Part shown: piece by piece, positions 50,079 to 59,394 of the stretch
Numbering within the stretch: position 1 is the stretch's first letter
How the letters are laid out: each line of letters opens with the position of its first letter
From: JAXMCI01 sp046349435
GTDB lineage: Bacteria; Pseudomonadota; Alphaproteobacteria; Dongiales; Dongiaceae
DNA length: 64,000 nucleotides
Assembly (NCBI GenBank): GCA_046349435.1
Contig: JAXMCI010000005.1
Coordinates: forward strand, 62,001-126,000
Direction: 5' to 3'
The notes under the pieces: generated by a model
The model's input: only the letters and a program-made list of their open reading frames with translations
The model's database searches: none
What the model was told of the DNA's origin: nothing
Position numbers and translations under genes: made by a program

Positions 50079-52129
50079 CCGACCCGGTGCTCCGCCGCCA
50101 TCCGCGCTGGCGGCGCGTGCGCGTCGTGACGGTGCGCCCGCCGGGCACGCCCGAGCGCACCGGGGTCGCCGAGGTGGCGCTCTCGCTGCGGCACGGGCTG
50201 GAGGCGCTCGGCTGCGACGTCGATCTCGGCGACAACGAGCCGATCGCCGACGGCGTCAACATCTACCTGCGGGCGCACCGCCTCGATCCCGCCGCGGCGG
50301 CGCGCGTGCCGCCGGGCTCGGTCATCTACAATCTCGAGCAGATCTACGAGGCCTCGCCCTGGCTCGGCCAGACCTATCGCGACCTGCTCGGCCGCTTCAC
50401 CGTCTGGGACTACAGCCGCCGCAACCTGGCGGCCATCGCCGCGATGGCGGAGCAGCGCAACCTGCAGTTCGTGCCGCTCGGCTACGTCCCGCAGCTCACC
50501 CGGATCGCGCCGGCGACCGACCAGGACATCGACCTGCTGTTCTACGGCCGGCTCAACCAGCACCGCCGTACCGTGCTGGCCGAGATGGCGCGCAGCGGCC
50601 TGCGCCTGCGCATCGGGCGCGACCTCCGCGATGCCGAGCGCGACGCGCTGATCGCCCGCGCCCGGCTGGTGCTCAACCTGCATTTCTATCCCACCGCCAT
50701 CTTCGAGATCGTCCGCGTCTCCTACCTGCTGGCCAACGGCAAGGCGGTCGTCGCCGAGTGCGGCCCCGCCACCGAGATCGACGACGACATGCGCGCCGCC
50801 GTCGCCGCCGTCCCCCGCGAGCGCCTCTGCGAGACGGTCCTGGCCCTGCTGCGCGACGATGCGGCGCGGCACGAGCTCGGCCGGCGCGGGCAGGCGATCT
50901 TCGCCCGCCGCCGCCTGCCGGAGATCCTGGCCCACGCCATCGCCGCGACCGAGGCCGGGCGGCGACCGGTCGGGATCAGGAGCGGATTGCGGACCCGTCC
51001 GCTGCGGCTCGCCGATGCCGCCGCGCTGCCGCCGCCCCGGGCGACGCGGGGCGGCCGGCGGCCGCGCGTGCTCTTCCACGCCATCAACGGCAGCGGCATC
51101 GGTCATCTGATGCGACTCTCGGTGATCGCCGCAGGGATGCAGGACGCCGCCGAGACCGGGCTCTATTCGAGCTGCCCGGTGGCGGAACGCTTCTGGCCCG
51201 GCCGCGTCCTCCGCGTCAGCGAGCGGCTGGACGCCCGCTTCGAGCTGGGCGAGGAGCAGCGCAAGCTGCTCGGGCTGCACCTCGCGGTCAACCGGTTCGC
51301 GCCGGAGGTGGCCGTCTTCGACACGCACTGGCCCGACGCGGTGCCGCGCCGGCTGGCGGAGCGCGGCATCCGCGGCGTGCTGGTGCTGCGCGCCCACGCC
51401 GAGACGATGGAGCCGGCGCTGCGCCGCGCCGCGCGCGACTTCGAGACCGTGCTGGTCCCGCATCATCCGGCCGAGCTGGAATGGATCTACCGGGACCGGC
51501 CCGACCTGCTCGAGCGCCTGGCCTCGCCGCCCTGCCTGCTGATCGGACCGATCGCCCGCACCGCCATGCCGGGCAGCGGCCGGGGCGTGATCTTCTCCGT
51601 GGGCGGCGGCGGCGAGTACTACTACCGGACCGAGGCGAACAGCATCGATCGCTTCCTCGGCGCGTACCGCGCGGTCGCCGTGGCGCTGCGCGACCGGCTC
51701 GGGCTGGAGCCGATCCTGGCGAGCGGCCCGCTGCTCGAGCGGCCCGAGCACGAGCTGCGCCCCTTCACGGTCGTCCGCTCCGACCGGCTGCACGAGATGT
51801 TCGGCCCCGGCATGCTCGTCGTGTCGCGCGGCGGCTACAACACCACCTGGGAGGCGGTGGCCGCCGGCTCGCCGCTGGTCGTCGTCGGCGAGCACACCAT
51901 TGCCGAGGATATCGGCGCGCGCGGCCGCTTTCTCCAGGCGGAGGGGCTGGCCCGCCAGGTGCCGCTCGATGCATCCGCCATCCTCGAGGCCTGCCTCGAC
52001 CTCGCCGGCCGGCCGCCCGCCTCGCCGGACCAGCGGATCCGGCGCAGCATCAATGTCGGGCTCGAGGTCGCTCGCGCGGCGATCCTGCAGGGCGAAGTCG
52101 GGGGGCGGATGGCGGGGGCCGCCTCGTGA
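50075..52129 (+). CDS. two-domain glycosyltransferase (GT-B plus MurG/UGT-like)
   Basis: A 684-residue protein with two transferase-like halves. Residues 1-305 resemble a GT-B enzyme with DLLFYGRLNQHRRTVLAEMA and LVLNLHFYPTAIFEIVRVSY. After a linker, residues about 325-680 form a MurG/UGT-like unit with VLFHAINGSGIGHLMRLSVI, VIFSVGGGGEYYYR and the donor-site VVSRGGYNTTWEAVAAGSPL. The fusion suggests two successive sugar additions by one protein, or one catalytic and one binding half. GTG start in GTGA. Confidence 0.85.
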   Translation: MTDPVLRRHPRWRRVRVVTVRPPGTPERTGVAEVALSLRHGLEALGCDVDLGDNEPIADGVNIYLRAHRLDPAAAARVPPGSVIYNLEQIYEASPWLGQTYRDLLGRFTVWDYSRRNLAAIAAMAEQRNLQFVPLGYVPQLTRIAPATDQDIDLLFYGRLNQHRRTVLAEMARSGLRLRIGRDLRDAERDALIARARLVLNLHFYPTAIFEIVRVSYLLANGKAVVAECGPATEIDDDMRAAVAAVPRERLCETVLALLRDDAARHELGRRGQAIFARRRLPEILAHAIAATEAGRRPVGIRSGLRTRPLRLADAAALPPPRATRGGRRPRVLFHAINGSGIGHLMRLSVIAAGMQDAAETGLYSSCPVAERFWPGRVLRVSERLDARFELGEEQRKLLGLHLAVNRFAPEVAVFDTHWPDAVPRRLAERGIRGVLVLRAHAETMEPALRRAARDFETVLVPHHPAELEWIYRDRPDLLERLASPPCLLIGPIARTAMPGSGRGVIFSVGGGGEYYYRTEANSIDRFLGAYRAVAVALRDRLGLEPILASGPLLERPEHELRPFTVVRSDRLHEMFGPGMLVVSRGGYNTTWEAVAAGSPLVVVGEHTIAEDIGARGRFLQAEGLARQVPLDASAILEACLDLAGRPPASPDQRIRRSINVGLEVARAAILQGEVGGRMAGAAS

Positions 52130-52866
52130 GCGACGCGGGCGTCAGCGTCATCCTGCCGGTCTGGAACGTCGCCGGCTTCGTCGGCGAGGCGCTGGCCTCG
52201 GTGCGCCGCCAGGACGGACCGATCCGCGAGATCATCGTCGTCGACGACGGCTCGGACGACGGGACGCCGGAGGCGGTGCGGGCCGCCGCCGCCGGCGAGC
52301 CGCGGCTGCGGATGCTCGCCTCCGACCGGCGCGGGCCGAGCGGGGCGCGCAATGTCGGGCTCGCGGCGGCGACCCAGCCGCTGATCGCCTTCCTCGACGG
52401 CGACGACACCTGGCCGGCGGGCAAGATCGCGAGCCAGTGCCGGCGCCTCGCCGCCGCGGATCGGCCGGACGCCGTCTCCGGCCTGATCGAGCGCTTCGTG
52501 CTGCTCGATCCCGTGAGCCTGAGGCCGGCTGGTCCGCCCGGCGCCGCCATGCCCCACGTCAATGTCGGCGCCTGCCTGTTCCGCCGCACTGTCTTCGACC
52601 GCATCGGCGGCTTCGACGAGAGCCTCCGGCAGGTCGAGGACTTCGACCTGCTCTTCCGCCTGCGCGAGGCCGGCCTCAAGCTGGTGATCCGGGGCGAGGT
52701 GGCGCTCTACTACCGCATCCGCCCGGGTTCGCTGACCGAGACCGCGGCGAACGCGCAGGAGCAGGAGGCCAGCGCGCTCGCCGTGCTGCGCCGGTCGATC
52801 GCGCGGCGCCGCGACGGCGGCGGTCCGCTCGAGCTGCCCGCCTTTCACGAGCTGCTCGAGCCGTGA
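52126..52866 (+). CDS. family 2 glycosyltransferase
   Basis: A 246-residue GT-A enzyme. VSVILPVWNVAGFVGEALAS, IIVVDDGSDDGTPE and FLDGDDTWPAGKI (Asp-x-Asp) are the standard motifs, with EDFDLLFRLREAGLK as the likely catalytic-base region. GTG start overlaps the preceding stop as GTGA, and its own stop overlaps the next GTG the same way. Sugar and acceptor cannot be told. Confidence 0.9.
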   Translation: MSDAGVSVILPVWNVAGFVGEALASVRRQDGPIREIIVVDDGSDDGTPEAVRAAAAGEPRLRMLASDRRGPSGARNVGLAAATQPLIAFLDGDDTWPAGKIASQCRRLAAADRPDAVSGLIERFVLLDPVSLRPAGPPGAAMPHVNVGACLFRRTVFDRIGGFDESLRQVEDFDLLFRLREAGLKLVIRGEVALYYRIRPGSLTETAANAQEQEASALAVLRRSIARRRDGGGPLELPAFHELLEP

Positions 52867-53537
52867 GCACTGCCGTTCCGGTCGCCGCGGTGGTGCCGTT
52901 CTACAACGGCCGGGACTTCGTCCGTGCCGCGATCGAGTCGATCCTCGGGCAGGAGGCGCCGCCCGCCGAGATCGTGGTCGTCGATGACGGCTCGACCGAC
53001 GGCGGCGCCGATCTGGTCGCCGGGCTGCCCGGCGTCCGGGTCGTGCGGCAGGCCAATGGCGGCGAGGCGGCGGCGCGCAATCGCGGCATCCGCGAGACCA
53101 CGGCGCCGCTGCTCGCCTTCCTCGACCAGGACGATCTCTGGCTGCCGCGCAAGCTGGCGCTCCAGGTCGCCGCCCTGGCGGCCGATCCCGGCCTCGACTT
53201 CGTCTTCGCCCAGCACCGGATCTTCGCCGAGGAGGGCGCGCGCTGGTTCCGCCGCGACGCCCTGGACAGGGTCCTGACCGCGGAGCTGCCCGGCACGCTG
53301 CTGGTCCGGCGCAGCGCCTTCGACCGCATCGGCCTGTTCCGCGAGGCGCTGCGCCTCGGCTCCGACGTCGACTGGGTGCTGCGCGCCCGCGACGCGGGGC
53401 TGCGCTCCCGCCCGGTCGAGGAGGTTCTGCTGCTGCGCCGGATGCATGTCGCCAACAGCTCGATCGACGAGTCGCGCTTCATGGCCGGCCTCCTCGACGC
53501 CGCCCGCGCCTCGGTGCGGCGCAAGCGGTCGAGCTGA
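52863..53537 (+). CDS. family 2 glycosyltransferase
   Basis: A 224-residue GT-A enzyme, shorter than its neighbour. VAAVVPFYNGRDFVRAAIES, IVVVDDGSTDGGADL and FLDQDDLWLPRKL are visible; DQDD replaces the more common DADD. SDVDWVLRARDAGL is the likely catalytic-base region. It closes the four-gene block and converges on the minus-strand HprK-like gene with three bases between stops. Confidence 0.88.
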   Translation: MSTAVPVAAVVPFYNGRDFVRAAIESILGQEAPPAEIVVVDDGSTDGGADLVAGLPGVRVVRQANGGEAAARNRGIRETTAPLLAFLDQDDLWLPRKLALQVAALAADPGLDFVFAQHRIFAEEGARWFRRDALDRVLTAELPGTLLVRRSAFDRIGLFREALRLGSDVDWVLRARDAGLRSRPVEEVLLLRRMHVANSSIDESRFMAGLLDAARASVRRKRSS

Positions 53538-53540
53538 GCA

Positions 53541-55979
53541 TCAGGACGATCGTCCCATGTCCCGGCTGCTGTCGATCAGGCTCTTGAGCAGGCGCAGGGT
53601 CCGGCGCTCCTCGGGCGCCCCGGCCTCTCCCGCCGGCCGTTCGCGGGTCAGCAGCACGTCCCGGTCGAGCTGCCGCACCCGCACGCCGGCGGCGGCCGCC
53701 CGCGCCAGCCAGGCCGGGCTGCCGGCGAGCCAGCGATCCTCGTCGAGCAGCCCGGCGCGCCGGAAGACATCGCGGCGGTAGAGCGCCGGCGCCGGCGACG
53801 CGCCGGGACCCTCGCGCCCGCGAACCACGTCGCAGCCGCCATCGGAGTCGAGGGCCTCGAGCATCGCGTCGAGGCCGCCCGGGCTCCAGCGCTCGCCCGG
53901 CCGCAGGATGGCGACCAGCGTGCCGGCGCATTCCCGGATGCCGCGGTTGCAGGCGGCGGCCGGCCCGATCGCCCTCTGGCCGAGCCGCCGCGGCTCGACC
54001 GGCAGGCGCGACACGATCGCCTCGATGTCCGGGCCCCGGGGTTCCTCGACGAGGATCAGGTCGAGATCGGGGCCGGCCTGGGCCAGCGCGCTCTCGATCG
54101 TCTCCGCCAGCCATGCCGCGTCCCCGCCGACCGGAACGACCACGCTCAGCAGGGGCGCGCCCGGCTGCGGGGCCGGTCCTGCCGCCGGCGACGCTGCGGG
54201 GGCACCGCCGGCGAGCAGGCCGGCGATCGCGGCCGCGATGCCGGCGCGATCGCGGCCGAGCGACAGGCGCAGGCCGGGCAGGCGGGCGACCAGGCCGGCG
54301 ATGACGTCGCGTGCCGCGGCGCCGGCATGGGGCAGCTGCGCCAGGGTGGTGACGAGCGCGGCGCGCCGCAGCTCGCCGGCCGTGATCGGCTCGAGCCGCG
54401 TCTGCGTGCCGCCGCCGATCCGCGGGGTCAGGATGGCGCGCAGCGGCAGTGAGGCGGCGAGCTGGCCGGCGCGGCCGGGATGGAGCGCCAGCACCGACTT
54501 GCCGTCGGCCCGGCCCTGGCGGTCGCGCTCCAGCGCCGCCAGGGCGGGGAAGCGCGCCAGCTGGTCGCGATCGAGCTTGGCGGTGGCGTAGAGGCTGTGC
54601 ACCCGCGGCGCCGGGCCGGGCTCGAGCAGGACGTAGTCGTCGCCGAGATAGCGCATTCCGGCCTCGAGACAGGCGAGCGCGGTGCTCGACTTGCCGGCGC
54701 CGCTCGGGCCGGTGATCAGCACGGCGCCATGGTCGTCGCCGATCGCGGCGCCATGCACCAGCTGGCAGCCGCGGCTCTCGGCCCACCAGTGCAGCAGGCA
54801 GCGCAGCGGCGAGGCCTCCGCCCAATAGGGCATCGGGTCGGGCGCCGACGCCCAGTAGAGGCCGGTCGCCGTGACGGTGTCGAACAGGGCGAGCGCATGC
54901 TCGCTCCAGAGATAGGCGCTGCGGAAGCGCGCGCTGCCCATCGACCAGATGTCGCCGCGGCTGGTGAAGCAGCCGGCCGCGACCGGCGCGTCCGCCATCG
55001 CGACGCCGGTGGTGCGGCTGTCCCAGACATGGATCACCGCGTCGGGCGGGGCGGGGGAGGTGACCTCGAGATGCGCCAGCGCCGGCAGGAAGCGCCGCAT
55101 CAGGGCCTCGCCGGCGAAGCGCAGCCCGAGCACCGCGCCACCGATCGCCAATCGCCGCTCGATCGTCCCGGAAACGGCTTCGGCGCGGCCGGTGCGCTCC
55201 AGTGCGGCGGCGAAGAAGTCGCGCTGCGCCGACTCGGGCTGCTCCGGCCCGGTCGGCTGACCGCGGGCGGCCGGGCCGGCGCGGCGCACCGCGCGGACGT
55301 CGCAGTCGGTGTAGAGCGACTCCCGGGTCTCGCGCTCGTACCAGTGCCGGCCGGGGGCGTTGTAGGCGCCGCGGCTGCGGCTCGCCAGCCGGCCATAGAC
55401 GTCGCTCTCCCGCAGCACGCCGCGGCCCTCGACGAACGCGCCGTGCGGGCCCGGCAGCAGCTCGTCCTGCAGGCGCATCAGCACCAGCGGCCCGGTGATG
55501 CTCCAGACCCCGGTGTCGAGGCGCGCCTCGACGTTGCCCACGCAGCCGGCCAGGGCGCGGCGGATCAGCGGCTCCCCGGGCGCGGCCAGGATCAGCTCGC
55601 TGCCGAGGTGGCGCGGCCGGGGCGGCCCGGGCAGGCGGGGATGGCCGACCAGGACGAGACGATGCCCCGCGAGGTCGTCGAGGAAGGGTTGCCGGCAGCG
55701 CAGCTTCAGGCCGACGAAGGTGCCGCCCTGCAGCAGCAGCAGGAGCAGCCGGGCGATGTCCGACTTCATCGCCGGGAAGGCGCAGGCGTCGATCGCGGCC
55801 AGCACTCGCGGGTCGTGGTCGCGAGCCATCGCGCGCAGCGCGTCGAGGTCCCAGAGCCGGTGGCGGTGGCCGGGGTGGTGCCGTGTCCAGCTCTCGATCG
55901 CGGCGAGGGTCTCGGCGTCGAGCGCGGCGGCGCCGGCGGCGTCGGGGATGTAGATCTGGTGGATGAGCGGCGGGATCAG
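53541..55979 (-). CDS. GT32-like/HprK-like/GT2-like three-domain protein, apparent CTG start
   Basis: An 812-residue fusion. Residues 1-230 resemble OCH1-type GT32 proteins (IPPLIHQIYIPD, AFPAMKSDIARLLLLLLQGG), but the Asp-x-Asp expected after the Gly-Gly is replaced by GLKL, so catalysis is doubtful. Residues about 270-540 are HPr-kinase-like, with LVHGAAIGDDHGAVL, P-loop GPSGAGKSS (424-432) and YLGDDYVLLE. Residues about 590-800 are GT2-like (LLSVVVPVGGDAAWL). No ATG, GTG or TTG fits the N-terminus; CTG at 55979 overlaps the PqqD-like stop as CTGA and gives the family start. With the adjacent PqqD-like gene it resembles HprK-related/PqqD peptide systems. Confidence 0.75.
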   Translation of the reverse strand: MIPPLIHQIYIPDAAGAAALDAETLAAIESWTRHHPGHRHRLWDLDALRAMARDHDPRVLAAIDACAFPAMKSDIARLLLLLLQGGTFVGLKLRCRQPFLDDLAGHRLVLVGHPRLPGPPRPRHLGSELILAAPGEPLIRRALAGCVGNVEARLDTGVWSITGPLVLMRLQDELLPGPHGAFVEGRGVLRESDVYGRLASRSRGAYNAPGRHWYERETRESLYTDCDVRAVRRAGPAARGQPTGPEQPESAQRDFFAAALERTGRAEAVSGTIERRLAIGGAVLGLRFAGEALMRRFLPALAHLEVTSPAPPDAVIHVWDSRTTGVAMADAPVAAGCFTSRGDIWSMGSARFRSAYLWSEHALALFDTVTATGLYWASAPDPMPYWAEASPLRCLLHWWAESRGCQLVHGAAIGDDHGAVLITGPSGAGKSSTALACLEAGMRYLGDDYVLLEPGPAPRVHSLYATAKLDRDQLARFPALAALERDRQGRADGKSVLALHPGRAGQLAASLPLRAILTPRIGGGTQTRLEPITAGELRRAALVTTLAQLPHAGAAARDVIAGLVARLPGLRLSLGRDRAGIAAAIAGLLAGGAPAASPAAGPAPQPGAPLLSVVVPVGGDAAWLAETIESALAQAGPDLDLILVEEPRGPDIEAIVSRLPVEPRRLGQRAIGPAAACNRGIRECAGTLVAILRPGERWSPGGLDAMLEALDSDGGCDVVRGREGPGASPAPALYRRDVFRRAGLLDEDRWLAGSPAWLARAAAAGVRVRQLDRDVLLTRERPAGEAGAPEERRTLRLLKSLIDSSRDMGRSS

Positions 55980-56440
55980 GGCGGATCGGCCGGTTTCTGC
56001 TCCGGCCAGCCGCTGTCGTCGACGTCGTGGATGGGGTCGAGCAGCAGCAGGTTGCGGATGTCGGAATAGACGTTGAGCGCGGGCGGCACGAAGGGGGCCT
56101 TGCCGTCCGGCAGGGCCTCGTCCGCAGGCCCGCCGGCGGCGTCGCCCGCCGCGCCTGACTCCTGGATCGGCCCGGCCTCCTGGACCAGCCCGTGGCGCAG
56201 CAGCTCGGCGATGAAGCCGTCGAAGCCGCCGGCCAGCCGCTCGGCGTCGGCGGCGAAGCGCGCCGCCAGCGCGTCCAGGATGCGGCCGCGGCCGTGCCCC
56301 TCGGCGATCCACTGCCAGATCAGGCAGCCCGTGCCGTCGGCGCTGAAGTAGTCGCCCGACTCGCGATGCAGCATGACCGCCTCGCCGTCGAGGATGTCCC
56401 AGACCACGGCCCGGGGATCGATCGCGTAGAGCCGGTCCAT
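55976..56440 (-). CDS. PqqD-like protein with a peptide-like C-terminal tail
   Basis: A 154-residue protein. Residues 1-88 are a PqqD/RRE-type winged-helix domain (AVVWDILDGEAVMLHRESGD, then YFSADGTGCLIWQWIAEG). A low-complexity linker follows (89-118), then a tail at 119-147 with VYSDIRNLLLLDPIHDVDDS and GWP. RRE domains bind leader peptides of modified peptides, so a tail fused to one may be its own substrate or a docking segment. The stop overlaps the next start, coupling it to the HprK-like protein. Confidence 0.78.
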   Translation of the reverse strand: MDRLYAIDPRAVVWDILDGEAVMLHRESGDYFSADGTGCLIWQWIAEGHGRGRILDALAARFAADAERLAGGFDGFIAELLRHGLVQEAGPIQESGAAGDAAGGPADEALPDGKAPFVPPALNVYSDIRNLLLLDPIHDVDDSGWPEQKPADPP

Positions 56441-56530
56441 CAGTCCCCCACGCTCGCGGCCGTCGCTGCCGGGAGCCCGGCGACACCCTCACGCGCCGCG
56501 GCAAAAGGGTCAAGCGCAGCCATCGCGGCC

Positions 56531-57739
56531 TCAGAGCGCCAGGACGCGGGCCAGCGCGTCGGTCTCGGGCGGGATGGCGACCGGCAGCTCCGGCAGGGCC
56601 GCGGCGGGCACGTCCTTGAGGCCGTGGCCGGTGGCCACCGCGACGACCCGCTCGTCGCGCTTCAGCCAGCCCGAGGCGAGCAGCGCGCCCAGCGCCGCGA
56701 TCGGCACGGCGGCGCTCGGCTCGACGAAGACGCCCTCGCTGCGGGCCAGCGCGCCGATCGCCTGCACGACCTGCTCGTCGGTAACCGCGACCGCGCTGCC
56801 GCCGCTGCGGCGGATCCAGTCGAGCGTGTAGTCGCCGTCGCGCTCATAGCCCTCGAGCGTGTCGTTGAGCGCCGAGGCGACGGTGTACTGGTGCCGCCAG
56901 GCCTCGACCGGCCGGCCGGTCTCCAGCGCGCGCACGATCGGCGCGCAGCCGGCCGACTGCACCGCGACCGGGCGGGGCAGGCGGGCGATGCGGCCCTGCG
57001 CGCGCAGCCGCTCGAAGCCCTTCATCACGCCGGCGAGCAGCGGGCCGCTGGAGATCGGCAGCAGCAGCACGTCGGGCCGCACCGCCTCGAGCTCGTAGGC
57101 GATGGTGGCGTAGCCGTCGACGCCATAGGGGTTGTAGTAGGTCGTGGTGGCGTTGACCCAGCCGAAGCGGTCGGCGACGAAGCGGGCCAGCCGGCAGCAG
57201 TCGCTGGTCGCGCCCTTGACGGTGATGAGGCGCGCGCCGTGCACCAGGATCTGCGCCAGCTTGGCGCGCGGCGCGGTCTCCGGCACCAGCACGGCGGCCG
57301 GCAGCCCGGCACGCGCCGCATAGGCGGCGGCCGAGGCGCCGGCATTGCCGCTGGAGGACAGCACGATGCCCGGCTTGCCGTAGTGGCGGGCGAGCGAGGC
57401 GGCCAGCACCACGGCGCGGTCCTTGAAGGAGCCGGTCGGCATCAGCGCGTCGTTCTTGACCCAGAGCGATTCCAGCCCGTGCGCAGCCGCCAGCCGGTCG
57501 CAGCGCAGCAGCGGCGAATCGCCCTCGCCGAGCGTCACCCGGTGCTGCGGCGCGCAGCTCGGCAGCCAGCGCGCCCAGCGCCAGATCCCCGGGCTCTCGC
57601 CGTCGCGGGCGGCGTCGGGCGTGCTCGATCCGCCATCGGGCAGGCGGAGGTCGAGGATCCCGTCGCAATCCGGGCAGGTCGACGGCACCGCGGCGATCGG
57701 CGTCGCCGTCCCGCAGGCGATGCAGACCATCGCCTCCAT
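56531..57739 (-). CDS. threonine synthase-like PLP enzyme
   Basis: A 402-residue fold-type II PLP enzyme. A short zinc ribbon (CIACGTATPIAAVPSTCPDC) precedes the catalytic domain. The PLP Lys is in PTGSFKDRAVVLAA, and SSSGNAGASAAAYAARAG binds substrate and phosphate. It resembles the ThrC2/zinc-ribbon threonine synthases, but a different beta-replacement or elimination on a phosphorylated hydroxyamino acid is possible next to a peptide-modification-like pair. ATG 57739 is used; ATG 57730 is an alternative. It starts three bases after the GMC oxidoreductase stop. Confidence 0.85.
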   Translation of the reverse strand: MEAMVCIACGTATPIAAVPSTCPDCDGILDLRLPDGGSSTPDAARDGESPGIWRWARWLPSCAPQHRVTLGEGDSPLLRCDRLAAAHGLESLWVKNDALMPTGSFKDRAVVLAASLARHYGKPGIVLSSSGNAGASAAAYAARAGLPAAVLVPETAPRAKLAQILVHGARLITVKGATSDCCRLARFVADRFGWVNATTTYYNPYGVDGYATIAYELEAVRPDVLLLPISSGPLLAGVMKGFERLRAQGRIARLPRPVAVQSAGCAPIVRALETGRPVEAWRHQYTVASALNDTLEGYERDGDYTLDWIRRSGGSAVAVTDEQVVQAIGALARSEGVFVEPSAAVPIAALGALLASGWLKRDERVVAVATGHGLKDVPAAALPELPVAIPPETDALARVLAL

Positions 57740-57741
57740 GA

Positions 57742-59361
57742 TCAGTCGGCGAGCGGCCGGGTGGCGGTGCGCAGGTCGCGGAACCGGTCGCGGATGTTCT
57801 CGGCGGCGCGCAGCGCCAGCGCGGTGATGGTCGGCGTCGGGTTGACCGCGCCGCCGGTGGGCAGCACGCTGCCGTCGAAGACGAAGAGGTTCGGCACCTC
57901 CCAGCACTGGTGCCAGCGATTGACCACCGAGCTCTCCGGCGCGGCGCCCATGCGGGCCGTCCCGATGAGGTGCCAGGCCGGGGTGCGGTAGATGCCCTCG
58001 GCGTCGACATAGTCCTGCAGCTTGTACTCGAAGGCGCCGGCGGCCCGGGCGACGTCGACCAGGCGGTCGAGCATGTAGCGCATCATCCGCCGGTCGTTCT
58101 CCCCCGGCCGGTAGTGCAGCCGCGCGACCGGCACGCCGTCCGCGTCGCGCGCCTCGGGATCGAGGGTGATGCGGTTGTCCGGGTCGGGCAGGTCGTCGCC
58201 GATCGCGTGGATGCCGAAGCCATGCCCGAAGTGACGCTCGAACCAGCCGTGATGGCCGGCGCCCCAGGGCGCCCGCGCCTCGCTCAGGAAGCCCGCCGCC
58301 TGCTCGCCGGCGGCGCCGCTGGTGACGCAGTTGAAGTTGAAGCCGTTGACGAAGCCGCGGCTGACGTCGGTCTCGGCGAACTCGCGGCTGATCAGCGCCG
58401 CGACATAGCCCATCTGCGAGGCGAGCGGCTCGTCGACCCACATCTCGCTGGAGACCAGCGTGTGGTGCATCAGGTTGCGGCCGACCTGGTCGGAGCCGTT
58501 GGCGAGATTGTCCGAGGCCAGCAGCAGCCGCGGCGTGCCGACGCCGTTGGCCGCGAGGATGACGAGGTCGGCGCCCTGGAAGTGCCGCTTTCCCGTCAGG
58601 CGGTCGACATAGACGGCGCCGGCGACGCGGCCGTCGCGGTTGCGCTCCAGCCGAAGCACGCGGGCGAAGGGGCGCAGCTCGACTCCCGCCTCGAGCGCCT
58701 TCGGCCAGACCGAGAGCGAGAACTTGCTCATCGAGCCGCGCGGGCAGCCCGAGCACATGCCGCAGCCGTTGCAGCCCGGCCGCCCGTCATAATCGCGCGA
58801 GATGATGCCGGCCGGCACCGGCCACCAGTGCCAGCCGAGCCGGTCGAAGGCGTCGGCCAGCCGGCGGCTGGCCGGCCCGGTCGGCAGGGGCGGCGTGACG
58901 CAGGGCGCCTGCGGCGGCATCGCCAGGTCGCCGGCCAGCCCGCTGACCCCGACCAGCCGGTCGGCCTGCTCGTAGAAGGGCGCCAGCTCCTCGTAGCTCA
59001 GCGGCCAGTCGGGCGCCGCGCCGTGCTCGACGCCCTTGCGGAAGTCGGAGGGGCGGTAGCGCGGCCAGAGCGCGCCATAGACGTTGGTCGAGCCGCCGAC
59101 CGCGTTCCACATCAGCACCTGGGAGGAGTCGCTGCGGACCGGGAAGTCCTCGGCGCGCCGCCGGACGTTGACGTCGGCGTTCCACTCGTTGCGCCGCCGC
59201 CACTGCCAGTCGGGATGGTGGTGCGGATGGTCCTCGGCGCCGACCCAGCCGCCCTGCTCCAGGCAGACGACCTTGAAGCCGGCGCGGCCGAGCACCAGCG
59301 CGGCCAGCGCCCCGGTGGCGCCGGAACCGATGATCAGGACGTCGGCGGGCGTGGCGGGCAT
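57742..59361 (-). CDS. GMC-family FAD-dependent oxidoreductase
   Basis: A 539-residue flavoenzyme. DVLIIGSGATGALAALVL binds FAD, and WNAVGGSTNVYGALWPRYRP and CNGCGMCSGCPRGSMSKF follow; the C-terminus has TARMGAAPESSVVNRWHQCW and GGAVNPTPTITALALRAAE, including the catalytic His/Asn region. The Cys cluster CNGCGMCSGC is typical of the gluconate/sorbose-type dehydrogenase large subunits. With the small gene at 59395 it likely forms a two-subunit sugar or alcohol dehydrogenase; the usual cytochrome subunit is not in view. Confidence 0.9.
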   Translation of the reverse strand: MPATPADVLIIGSGATGALAALVLGRAGFKVVCLEQGGWVGAEDHPHHHPDWQWRRRNEWNADVNVRRRAEDFPVRSDSSQVLMWNAVGGSTNVYGALWPRYRPSDFRKGVEHGAAPDWPLSYEELAPFYEQADRLVGVSGLAGDLAMPPQAPCVTPPLPTGPASRRLADAFDRLGWHWWPVPAGIISRDYDGRPGCNGCGMCSGCPRGSMSKFSLSVWPKALEAGVELRPFARVLRLERNRDGRVAGAVYVDRLTGKRHFQGADLVILAANGVGTPRLLLASDNLANGSDQVGRNLMHHTLVSSEMWVDEPLASQMGYVAALISREFAETDVSRGFVNGFNFNCVTSGAAGEQAAGFLSEARAPWGAGHHGWFERHFGHGFGIHAIGDDLPDPDNRITLDPEARDADGVPVARLHYRPGENDRRMMRYMLDRLVDVARAAGAFEYKLQDYVDAEGIYRTPAWHLIGTARMGAAPESSVVNRWHQCWEVPNLFVFDGSVLPTGGAVNPTPTITALALRAAENIRDRFRDLRTATRPLAD

Positions 59362-59394
59362 GGGCGGGGTTCCGGTCGAAGGGTTGGGCGAGGC

